Both the position numbers and the translations under genes were made by a program. This document shows, one piece after another, positions 24,378-38,467 of a stretch of DNA of 64,000 bases. The notes under the pieces were generated by a model, which was given only the letters and a program-made list of their open reading frames with translations, made no database searches and was not told where the DNA came from. This DNA is from Neelides folsomi (Eukaryota > Arthropoda > Collembola > Neelipleona > Neelidae). Numbering within the stretch: the first letter of the stretch is position 1; each line of letters starts with the position of its first letter. Location of the stretch: positions 1 to 64,000 of the forward strand of contig JAQGBZ010000054.1 of NCBI GenBank assembly GCA_034687125.1, given 5' to 3'.

Positions 24378-25758
24378 TTATTTTTCATTTTCACAAAAAA
24401 CAAAAGGAGCGATTACAAGTTCACCAGTAATTTTATTTTGTTTGCATTTTGTAACATTTGGATAGTCACATTCTCCTTCCCCTTTAGCCCCTTTGTATGG
24501 ATTAAAATGGAGATGCCTTGGACAAGGCATATTGAACATTTTACCTTCTTTGCAAGCAACGTACATACCTAAAGATAAATGAATCATCTTTTTAGCTTTA
24601 TACAATATAAAGAAGTTTACTCCTACCATTATCATATAAATTATTTATAAATTTTAATTAAATATCGTACTGCAATTATAAGGGTTGACATAATTTCCAT
24701 TTTCGAGTCCATTGCAGTTGTTCACTTAAAAAATTAAGCAATTCACAAATTAAAAAAGTCTTAAAGAAGCTTAATTTTTGAATGTAAATTATATTTTGGT
24801 CTAACCTGCTTTGACTCCATTTGGAAGACAAAGGCGAACAATTTCTTTATTCATTGCCTCAACTTTATTGGGTCCAAAATTGTCCATCTCTTGATTGAAA
24901 TTTTCATTTTCTTCAATTTCAACTAAAGGTGATTTTATTTCTGAAATCCATTCACTAGAACTGAAAGGACATTTCTTATTGCTCATTTCTGCATTACAAA
25001 TGCATTTTGAGTTAATGCATTTTCCTCCCGTTGTAAAGTTGTTAAACATGCAGACGTCAGAACAAGCATTTTCTTCTGAACAAAGTCGATTTTGCTTAAA
25101 TCCCTAAAACAGGAGATTTATAAATTGTGATTAATTGATTTACGATTAAATAGTTAATTACCATGAATTATGCTACATATGTACATTAACATACATGGGT
25201 AATATATATTAATATAGGCTTTCAAGAGGTTTTCATATAAAAATGCTGTATTATACATTGATAGATACCATAATGAGTAAAATACTTACTGGTATATATA
25301 TTTATGTATAAGTACAGAGGAGTTAAAGAATGGAGATTAATGTTTTCTTTACACTTACCGGCACAGTGCAGAAGCACTGACAAGGAGGAACGTCGTAAAA
25401 AAGATCATAATTTAATCCTCCGGTTTTTCCAAGGATTTTGCATATTCTATCACACAAATTCAATTCAATAATGGCTCTTCCAAACTCAAAATTAAAATCC
25501 TCATTTGGTCTATTTTCTTGATTAGCTTTAAATTCTTCCAATGGTTTAACCTGGAATATTTCAATTTCTACAGATTAAATATAATGTGTAATGTTTATGC
25601 TAAATAACATAATTAATTCAAATGCAAATATAAAAATTATATTAACTCATATTATATTATTATCAATATTTTGTTATTAAAATGTTTTGAATAAATACCG
25701 ATGAAAAGACAAAAACCGGGATGATTAAAAAAATGATAAATACCAATAATTTAATCAT
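24378..25758 (-). CDS. Secreted CS-alpha-beta-like plus chitin-binding (CBM14) protein
   Basis: Five exons (25758-25699, 25550-25359, 25103-24806, 24724-24671, 24568-24378) give 264 residues. Exon 1 is exactly a signal peptide (MIKLLVFIIFLIIPVFVFSS). Exon 2 has a Cys cluster LCDRICKILGKTGG ... PPCQCFC. Exon 3 opens with six Cys spaced C-x5-C-x3-C-x10-C-x4-C-x-C, including GGKC and CIC, the defensin-type CS-alpha-beta signature. Exons 4-5 code a peritrophin-A (CBM14) domain: NNCNGLENGNYVNPYNC, MYVACKEGKMFNMPCP, LHFNPYKG, GECDYPNVTKC. The C-terminus adds two more Cys. CBM14 domains bind chitin in peritrophic matrix and cuticle; CS-alpha-beta folds are found in antimicrobial peptides. The combination suggests a chitin-directed or gut-lining protein, which is inference. 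Phase closes at every junction. Confidence 0.82.
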
Positions 25759-26152
25759 GTTTATTTAATGTTATTGTTTACTTATATCGGAGTGTTTTAA
25801 GTTTTCGTAATATATTGTACTTGATATGGAATATTTAAAATGTAAGAAGAGATGGACAATCTACGAAAGAGGAAAAAGAGTGAAACTAACCGAAATTATT
25901 TTAGTGGTAAACATTGAACTTGATGGCTAAAAATAAGACAATTCAATTTACAGTTACAATCATAAATATAGAAAGTAAAAGTTTATTGAATGCTCCATTT
26001 CCACTTTGACATTTCTTGGGCTTATTGGATATGAATGAATGTTTTGTGTATATGGTATATGAGGTATACGCTCATATTTAGTTAGTATTAATTATGTTTT
26101 TATTAATTTCAGTGATGGTAAACATTTAAAAGTTTTTTCATTTCATTTCGAC

Positions 26153-27337
26153 TTAATTCTTTTTACAAAATGCTAAAATTCTTGTAGGAGAACCAGTAGC
26201 TTCAGAAATACGCAAAGGAATAACATGAAGCCTCAAGTCACAGGAGGAGGGCTTGACTTGATCTTTCGCTTTCAACACGAATTTATTGATAAGATGCAAA
26301 TTAGCAACATTCTCTAAATTGTAAACTCCGAGTTGAGCTAAATAAACATGAACTGGTAGTTTCTGAAATAAAAAAATATGAAAATTTTATTACATAACTA
26401 AAAAATAGAAAACTAATATTAAAATTAATACAACGATTGATGTAATACATAATATGTTACAGATTACAGACATCATCTGACCTTTGAATTCCCATTATCA
26501 ACCGATGGAGTGTCAATTCCTAATCCAACAATTTGCCTTTCCGTATAGAGCCATTTAGCTGCTTCTTCAGAAACCCCTTTATTTTTTACAGCAAAGGACA
26601 ATTTTAGATTAAAAACATTATATTAAACAAATACCATATAATTGTATATTAAGTATTTATGTAAGATTATTTTGTATGTAGGATTGTATGTTAGCAATTT
26701 ATAATAAACCATCGATTAAAAATATGAAATCTTACCTGGGAAAGTTAAAGTGACGCTCCCAAATTTTTTCCCAAGATATTTTTCAGGATCTGGCCAAAAA
26801 TTGGACCATCCAGTGTAAACAATCACAACAGAACCCAACGGAATCATTGAAAACTTTTTTTCATAGTTGATTATGTCAGCGACTGACAATTCATAAGTTC
26901 CAGGTTCATCCAATTGATTCACTTCTTTCGTTACATCAATTACTGCTCCTGGGATATCAAGAAGATTTTGAGGAGGAATTTGCACAACTGTCATTCCATG
27001 TTGGTTAAAATGAAATGGGGCGTCTAAATGAGTCCCTCCGTGCTCTCCCATGCAAAAGGAAAATGAAGAATACCTTTTACATAAATATTTAAAACTTATA
27101 GTTTAAGATACATAGCTGTATACTATAGAATGTCTAATAAAGTTGATTTTTTGAATTTTACCAAATTGATTTTTCGTCGTTCCATCCCATCTTGTCTTTC
27201 GTAAGCTCAAATTTTCTGACTCCAGGAAAGAAAACCGTCTCATTGCTAATAACATAAGACAGGTCTAAATAATCTCGGTAATCTCCAAAACATTTTAAAA
27301 CTGACAGGAATAAAAGAATAAATTGGACACTCTTCAT
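26153..27337 (-). CDS. Secreted cyclase-family (kynurenine formamidase-like) hydrolase
   Basis: Four exons (27337-27162, 27073-26736, 26576-26482, 26362-26153) give 272 residues. A signal peptide (MKSVQFILLFLSVLKCFGDY) precedes the cyclase fold. The metal-binding motif HGGTHLDAPFHF is intact, with upstream LDLSYVISNETVFFPG and downstream GSVVIVYTGWSNFW, GLGIDTPSVD and VHVYLAQLGVYNLENV. Members of this fold include bacterial kynurenine formamidase and polyketide cyclase-like enzymes, which use a Zn or Mn site to open amide or ester rings. Arthropod secreted members have no assigned substrate that I know of. It lies within a run of secreted-protein genes. Confidence 0.88.
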
Positions 27338-28532
27338 AGTGCTTAGTTTATATAAAAGCTTGGGTCAAAATTCAAACTTGGAATGAAGTAAAAGTTTAAA
27401 ACTAAATCAATTTATCATTTTAAACTATAAGATAAATTTTTTTACAACAATTATAAGATTATAATAAAATTATATGTTATGGTATACAATTATATGCTAT
27501 ACTATTTATTATATATTCCTGTATATTTTTATGTAATTCAAGATTTATTCAACAACATAAATAAGATGCATAAATATTGACTGACACTGGACACTGACCA
27601 GACAACGACAAGAGATTAATAAGAGTAAGTTTATGTCTTGTAAGGTTACAAGTTTTCTATATGTCTATCCTACATATTATTATGCATAAAATGTACAAAT
27701 CAAATGTATGATAGATAAACTATAAAATCAGTACATTTATAGAGAAAAGCTTTAATACAATTATAAGGATAATTTAAGATGTTAGAGGTCATTTATTGTC
27801 ATCTGGTATTTCAAGGCGTATGATAAGTTATCAGTTCTTAATGTATTATCCATTATAAATATAAAAGACAATTACTTTAATACTTTTATATTATAGTCTT
27901 AAATTTTTTCTGTGAAAAGTGTTTATTTTATTTATAAATACGGTGGACTGAAATTACTCGGAAGGGATAGTCGAGGGATAAACTTTTCGAAGAAGGCTGT
28001 CATTTCAAAAACATTTCTCTCACATCCACTGAATATTAAAAAGTGACGTTTGATAATATCGGTAATTTAAAATCATTGGTTTTTGTTTCATTTCTCCATT
28101 ATGCATTACTTCTATCATTTCATTCTTTGGTTCTATATTCTATCTCATATTTTCTACAATTTATTCAGATCGTTGCTCTTGTTCATCTTATCGTAAGAAG
28201 TAGAAAATTTTAATATTTTACATCCCTCATATCTACAGATAGTTTGTTTAATGAAGGATGAAGTTCACTGAACATTTGTTAATACCAAGATGATAATCTT
28301 CTCACCTGTTTAACATTTTAGCATAAGGAGGCGAGCCAATGTACTTTAAAAATCAATCAGTATTCAGTAGCTGTTCAGAAATGCTCCTAATTTGATAAGA
28401 CTAAAGTAATAGAATATATTGTAAGGTTCTGATTTTTATTATACAACTTCATTTTATTTCGAGCAGCACTGAAGTGTAAAGTGAATCTGACATTACTGAC
28501 ATTGAAACTTTCAAGATTATCTCTGCTATAAA
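27338..28532. other. Intergenic between divergent genes, no gene seen
   Basis: About 1.2 kb separating the cyclase (-) from the UPF0462 gene (+). It contains both promoters. No repeats, RNA genes or supported exons were seen. Confidence 0.4.
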
Positions 28533-29513
28533 ATGATTTTGAATAAGTTGATTTTTTATATTCTATTTTTTATCTCAATGATTTTTAGCAATATCAGGTG
28601 GGTATGTTTTTGAATAGAATTGAATCGGAAGTATTATATCGCTAATATCTTTTTACTTTCAAAATTCTTAAAATTACATTTAATATATGAAAACTAGTGT
28701 GCAAATGGAAATTCGAGCATTCATACGAATAAAAATTATTTTAAATAGAATTTTGGATTTGGTTGTGTATATTTAATAGTAGTGTTTCTCTTTATTTATT
28801 TACAACATTTTATTCTAGCTAGCTCACTATGCTGTCTCTTCTTTACATGAGAGTTAGATAAATATAAGATAAAGCAATGTTGATTGATTGATCAAAACGG
28901 TTTATACACCAATGTTTATTTGATAATTTTTTATTCTTCTTCCAGAACTGCTTCAGCAACCAACGAAGTTAAAATGGACTTTATCATTAAAACAACATGG
29001 GATGGAGACGAAATTCCAAAGACTTCTCAAACAAAACTCACCTTTAACGAAACGAAGACCGAAAGGGAAGAAGGTCTTTCAATTTCAATTGAAGCTCCTT
29101 TCTACAACGATCCTGAAGTACCTCCTTCAATTCCACCTGGTTCAGTGGACAAACTCTGGGACTTTGAAGTTGTTGAAGTTTTCTTCTTGGCTGAGGATGG
29201 AACATATTTGGAAATTGAATTAGCTCCGCGTGGGCATTATCTGCTTCTTTTACTCAAAAACAAAGAAGTCCTTAAATATGAAATCCCACTTGAAAAATAT
29301 ACAACGATGATTGACGGCGACAAGTGGAAAGGAGTTGCGTTTATTCCCAAAAGTTACTTTCCATCTAATGTGACGAGATTTAATGCTTATGCAATTCGCG
29401 GATCTGGAGATGAAAGAGTTTACATGTCGTTGTTCCCTGTACCAAAGGGCGAATTTAAACACCCAGATTTTCACAGACTTCAGCCTTTTCAACCAATAAA
29501 AATTTTCAGCTAA
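28533..29513 (+). CDS. UPF0462 (C4orf33-like) protein with signal peptide
   Basis: Two exons (28533-28597, 28946-29513) give 210 residues. Exon 2 is a full UPF0462 domain: MDFIIKTTWDGDEIP, SIEAPFYNDPEVPPSIPPGS, KLWDFEVVEVFFL, YLEIELAPRGHYLLLLL, SYFPSNVTRFNAYAI, then VYMSLFPVP and HPDFHRLQPF. It matches the vertebrate C4orf33 protein along its length; the family's biochemical role is unknown. Exon 1 encodes a hydrophobic leader (MILNKLIFYILFFISMIFSN) that the vertebrate protein lacks, so this version is probably secreted or membrane-inserted. If exon 1 were not used, translation could start at the internal Met opening the domain. Confidence 0.85.
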
Positions 29514-29822
29514 TTAATACATTTTTGCTATACAATGAAGGATTGTAAACTTGTAGTTTTATTTCAAATTCATTCAAAAGTCTCCTTAGTGTATAAAATG
29601 TTTACTGATATATAACTTAATAAATATGTTAACGTATATTTAATCATAATATTATACCTGGTAGGTACCATGTTATGTAACTAATAATTATTGTATAGGT
29701 ACATACCGTAATATTTACTATACCATACATACTAAGAAATAAAGAGTAATTAATAAAATATATTTACAGTTTATATAAACAAATTAATTCAATAATCTGA
29801 TAAGCATTAAAAAGTAATGAGA
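29514..29822. other. 3' regions of convergent genes
   Basis: Short AT-rich spacer containing both 3' UTRs. Nothing else was seen. Confidence 0.4.
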
Positions 29823-31000
29823 TTAATGAGCATTTATAACACTCATATAAAAGTCCGTCATATAGCCAACATTTGCAAATACAGTGGGTTGATTTTCAAG
29901 AGCACATGGAATCATTCCCCAAGACACTGTAGCTGCTAGTCGATCCTCTCCATCTTGATTTTTGCAAATAAGTGGACCTCCTTCAAAAAATAAAAAACAA
30001 TTAAATTCAATACACATTTTCATTGTATGTATTAATCATATTGATTGATTTACCTGAATCACCGCTGCATGAACCCGATCCTCCTCCTCCAGCACAAACC
30101 ATTGAATCAGATATAAGATAACTAGGATAAAGATCCTTGCAAGTTGATCTTTTTACAATCGGGAGCTGTGCGTGTTGAAGCGGAGGAAACGTTCCATGAC
30201 CACTTCCATTATTGGCATTTCCCCATCCGATATTTGTACAAGAAACATCTGAAGGATCGAAATGAGAATCCACCAATTTAATAGGTTGCACAAAATTGTT
30301 AAAAATCAATGGCTCTTGTAACTCGATCACTGCTGCATCATTGTCAAATTGAGAACTACAAAACAATATGCAAAATTAATATCTTTAATTAATTGACAAA
30401 TGGCACCAACATGTAATGTAATAATCTTTTACTCGTCGTATTGAGGATGAAGAATGTATTTGGCAACTTTCACTACTTGTTTATTCGGTTCAGTTTCATT
30501 TGACCCATAAAATATATCGTGGACTCCAGCAACGACCGTAAGATTGTCGACGGCCAAATAAATCATACAATGAGCATTCGTAATCACAAACTTTTCATTG
30601 TAAATAACACCCGCACAAAAAGGATGTGATCCTATAAATTAAAAAAAATATTTATCAGTAAGCACTTGCTAATTTAAAAGCATTCTAATTCTATCCATGT
30701 TTCTTTTTATTCATTTACCTCCAAACCAGGAAAGAAATTGAAGTGATACAATGAAAGGAAATTGTCCACGAGTAGCTTCAGATCCGCCAATTACTCGACT
30801 TTTTCCAATTGTCTCTCTTGGGTTCGATTTTTTACCATTTTCCAATATTGCAGATTGTCCAAATCCTTAAATTTTTAAAAGTTGATCAAACATGAAAATT
30901 TTAAAACTTTGACTTTTCAAATTATTTATGATCTGTGAACAAAATTATTACCCAATAAAGTGAATATGAAAAACAGTGTTGATATTAAATATAACTTCAT
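29823..31000 (-). CDS. Chymotrypsin-like secreted serine protease
   Basis: Five exons (31000-30952, 30865-30719, 30631-30433, 30355-30054, 29980-29823) give 284 residues. A signal peptide (MKLYLISTLFFIFTLLG) is followed by a short propeptide, activation at SR/VIGGSEATRGQFPF, His in VITNAHC, Asp in FDNDAAVIEL and Ser in GDSGGP. The triad is complete, so it should be active. The usual TAAHC is NAHC here. The GDSGGP motif is split by the last intron after the Ser codon's neighbour. There is no CLIP domain, so a digestive or immune effector role is more likely than a cascade regulator. The residue at the specificity pocket lies in SGSCSGDSG (Ser six before the catalytic Ser), suggesting chymotrypsin or elastase-like cleavage, which is inference. 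Confidence 0.88.
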
Positions 31001-31869
31001 CTTGACTTTATATATTGTCGCTTTAATTAATAAATTGTATATGAATTATACTTGAATAATATTAATTCAATAATGTAAATGATCGTTAATTATGTGTTAT
31101 AGGTAAGAATAAATCTGTATTTTGATTGAAACTAACAAATTAACTTTCCATTTCTCCTTATATACGAATGCATTTTAATCTCATTTCCTCGTTAAAGATT
31201 AAACTTGAACCTGAATGAAATGGAGATAGTAGGTCTGGATCAACAATATAAGTCAAATTTGTATTTAGTATGTTTTACTTCCGGTGAGAATTTCAATGTT
31301 AAAAAATTCAATGAAAAGATTTTAAATGGGATTGAATTAAGGATCATTCATTATTATGTCTCATAATGTCATAATATAGGTAAGTGTGTACATTTAATCA
31401 GAACCACATTATATTTTATAAGCCGCATGTACATTGGGATTGGATTAATTATCTAATATAATTTATTTACAGCGAGTCTCGTGCGAAATAAATTTCATTC
31501 AAGTAATAAACCATTGTTCCCATTAATGGAAAGAATGAAGAGTTTGAACTCTTTATCTTTATTTGCATTTGCATAATGATCAGGAACTAAATAGAAATAA
31601 ACCGTATGTAAATAAACAAAGATGGTCACAATATTGCTTACAATCAATTACTATGATAAAACAAACTTATTTTCATTCAAATACACTAAATAAATCGGTT
31701 CAAATCAATCGAGTCAAATGTCTCCATTTGAGTCATTTGACAAACTCTGAGAATAAAACGTAATAAAAATTCTAGATATCTTGAGTACATAACAAATAAT
31801 AAGTAATGTAAATGTATATTAGATTTATTATTGAATAACTTAAAGGATAAAAAGGACTAGAATGTTTAT
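31001..31869. other. Intergenic, no gene seen
   Basis: AT-rich spacer. The 66-codon plus-strand frame at 31563-31763 shows no domain or splice context. Confidence 0.4.
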
Positions 31870-33989
31870 CTATCGTAATCCCAGAGTTCGTAAAGTATGA
31901 ATGAAATTCAAAGGTGGACGAGCATGAATGAAAATGACCCCTTCTCCAGTTTCATCGAGGTCCTCCGGAATTTCAAATTTGATATTACTACAATGAAGAT
32001 GCAAAGGTATATTTCGAACTTTGCTCTGCGTTATCTTGATCTTTCTTAACGTGTTTTCCGAAAGTCTCTAACAAAAAATATTAATAAAATTATATTAACA
32101 AATCATTATTTACAATTATAAATTCACTGAAGTAAATACTTATATTTTGTAAAGTTGATTATCGGAAATATTATGATTCCTTTTAAAGAAATTACTTGTG
32201 GAGCTAGTTTGTCACGATGAGAATATTTATGATCTCCAATTATTGGACATCCAAGCCCCATAGCCAAATGAACTCTAATTTGATGTTTTACTCCAGTAAT
32301 AGGTTGAATTTCCATATAGGAAGCTTCTTCTGAAGATCGAATAACCTACAATTAAATTAACAAGTTTATATTTCCAAATCCAATTACCTACATTGAATAA
32401 ACAGATTAAATAATAACTTACTCGAAACTTTGTGATTGCTTCTTTGCAATCATCTTGTTTTGTTGGTATATTGTATTTCCGTAAATTCGGTCGAAGAACT
32501 TGGCGAAGTTTTCCATTAGAATTTGGAATTTCACCTTCACCAATAGGTATTTCAATACTGCCTATATATAATATTAATGGAAAAGAATAAGACAATTCCA
32601 ATAATTAATAATATGGTCTTGATTCCCCCATGCAGACAAGTATATTGACACAAAGAACCATATGAAATATTCCATTAAATACTTAGGATATACTAATAAT
32701 TACCTTCGAGGACGTCTGGAATATTCTTTGTAATCGCCAAATAAGTCTTTTTGATTGTTCTATCTGCAAATTTTTTTTTAATTATCGCTGATGCTTGTTC
32801 AGTTTTGGCAAATATCATGACTCCTATGAATAAAATAAAACAAAATTAGGTTAACGAAACATGTGTAGAGCTTTTATGGCATAGGTTAGTTATAATTTAT
32901 AAAATTAATTTATTTGTTATATCTATACTACACGGTGACCTGTATCTTACCTGTCGTGTCTTTGTCAAGTCTATGGACTGGATAAACTTTTTCACAATTA
33001 CAATATTTTGCAAAATAATCCATAAACTGAATTAAGGTGTGATGACACTCTCTCGATGGACTATGCATTGGAAGCCCATAAGGCTTATTGAGACCAATAA
33101 GAAATTTGTTTTCAAAGAGGACTTGTTTCCTTAAAATATTCCATAAATCATATTGAGTCAAATTTTCATAATCATGGACGTTGTAGATGTATTTCATCCT
33201 TTCTTTTAAAGCTTCTCCAGAAGGTTTTTCTTTGACTATTTTAGCTTGCTTTAAAGCTTCGTCTAATTTTTTCTTCTGCTTATACCCAAGCTTCTCATTT
33301 GTTTCTTCTACTTCAGATTGAAATTCTTCTTTCTGCTTCAAAAAGTACTCGTTACGAATAGCTTGATTTTTCTCTCTCTGGCCTTCTTCAGTTTCGAAAT
33401 TTAGATCATCCAAGTTTTGTTCTTTTTTGATTTCTTTTACTGGCAGAGGATCGAATTGGCCATGGATAGTTACTAAATTTTCGGAATCGAACCTAATTCT
33501 TCCGAAGTTTGTATCATAAACTTTTTCAAAGGCATTTTTCTTCAATGCTTCACCATCACGTATCCAGGAATTGTATTTTTCATGCTTTGGATGTGCTTCT
33601 TCTAGGGTACTTCCAGGTTCTCCTTAAAAAATTAAATATTGATAGTTATACTAACTACACTCTCCATTAAAAGTTTAATTACACGAGAACACGAGCATTC
33701 TAATGATTTTAATTAGTTGCAATCATTGGAAAAATATTATAAAGTGAATGAATCTTTGGTTAAATGTTATGCTTTTGATAAATGCATTTTCTGTGTAACG
33801 GATAATTTTTAACTTACCATTTTCTTGTGAATTCGCTTTTAAATTTGAGTCGGGTGAATAAATTCCTTGGACAATCTTCTCGATATCTTCACCTTCAATT
33901 CCAAATGGATTCACTTGTGTTTGAATTGCTCTTATTTGAGTTCGATTAAGGAAGAAGATTGTATTTCTTAACATCTTCGTCACACTCAT
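31870..33989 (-). CDS. Rpusd4: RPUSD4-like mitochondrial rRNA/mRNA pseudouridine synthase
   Basis: Six or seven exons on the minus strand: start at 33989, a large exon about 33622-32940, then about 32823-32703, 32562-32423, 32346-32170 and 32069-31870. The N-terminus (MSVTKMLRNTIFFLNRTQIR) looks like a mitochondrial targeting sequence. A charged linker leads to the RluA-type catalytic domain: FLIGLNKPYGLPMHS, the catalytic motif VYPVHRLDKDTTG, MIFAKTEQASAIIKKKF, MEIQPITGVKHQIRVHLAMG, GCPIIGDHKYS. The catalytic Asp lies in HRLDKDTTG. This matches vertebrate RPUSD4, which modifies mitochondrial 16S rRNA and some mt-tRNA or mRNA uridines. Interesting beside the H/ACA RNAs 15 kb away, but RPUSD enzymes are stand-alone and need no guide. 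Confidence 0.9.
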
Positions 33990-34449
33990 CCTAGATCTAA
34001 GTTAATGAACGGGACAAAGTCACGTTTCATGAAAATTTAAAGTTAACTATATAATTTAATTAAAAAGCGAATTAAACATTAAACTCCTTAACTAAATGTT
34101 TGAATTAACTTAAAAATTGAAGAAGTCTTTAAAATCTTTTCCTTCGTATATTCGGCGCCTTGAACCGGCTTGATTTAAAGAAACATGTGTTTGGGGTGGA
34201 ATAAGAAAATGAAATGACCTTATACTAAAAGATGTTATACGGCATTCTCTGTTCATTTCATTTCTGTGCTGTGGTCCGGTTTGATTGTGGAAGCTCCAAA
34301 TTGTCGATTTGATTATTTTCGCTATAATTGCAATTTAAAGTGAAATTCGGCTCTTCGATCATTCATTGTCGATAAAAGCCAATTAGAGTGAAGGTTGTTG
34401 ATTTTTAAAAGGAGAACAATTGGTTGAGAGTGTAAAACAAATCATCAAG
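33990..34449. other. Bidirectional promoter region of RPUSD4 and CDC5L
   Basis: Only 460 bp separate two divergent housekeeping genes. The stretch about 34150-34330 is less AT-rich, and includes GGCGCCTTGAACCGGC and GTGGTCCGGTTTG, fitting a shared promoter. This is inference from position and composition. Confidence 0.4.
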
Positions 34450-37817
<3,368 letters not shown>

Positions 37818-38467
37818 TAAGTAATTTATACACCTAAGTAAGATTTATTCATAAAGCAAAGTCCTTAATTTCTTTAACCTTTTTTATCAAATAGATATTG
37901 ATGAATTTTTATAGTTCAATACATAATATTACTAAATACATTTTACCAACCCAGTTGAATCATAAAAATCATAATGATTATTTTACTTTTTATTAAATAT
38001 TCCCAAATTCAGCAAAATTACATGAAATGAATATAATGATACACGCTCTGGCGTATATTGTAAATATTCATTGCTTATTTATTTGTGATTTTAATAATTA
38101 TTTTGTACTGATTACTGATATGAATTTGTAGCATTTATTAGATTTTTTTAATTCAACTTAAAGAATGCGAGGTATAAATAATTGTGCGAATATTTAATTG
38201 TTGGAATTTCCTTTTAATGCTATTTATTGTTAATCTTAATACATTTAACACATCATAACATACAGTTAAAAATTATAGTAAATGTTTATTAAGTGTCAAA
38301 ATTACAATAGAAATTACAATATTTATCTTATAATTGAAATAATGTTAGAATCTTATCATTATTTGGTATAAAACATTTATTTTAAACAAGTGTTTTAACA
38401 ATATTATCGTGTATTATATGTACCAAATGAACTTTTACCTTATTAAAAATATGAGAATTTCCTATAT
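37818..38467. other. 3' regions of convergent genes
   Basis: AT-rich spacer between CDC5L (+) and the esterase-like gene (-), holding both 3' UTRs. No other structure was seen. Confidence 0.4.

Noticed and set aside
24378-25758. Calling the secreted Cys-rich protein a venom toxin
   Set aside because: The CS-alpha-beta motif is fused to a chitin-binding domain and no toxin-specific features are present; a chitin-associated role is the simpler reading.
31563-31763. 66-codon frame upstream of a protease gene
   Set aside because: No family resemblance or splice context.
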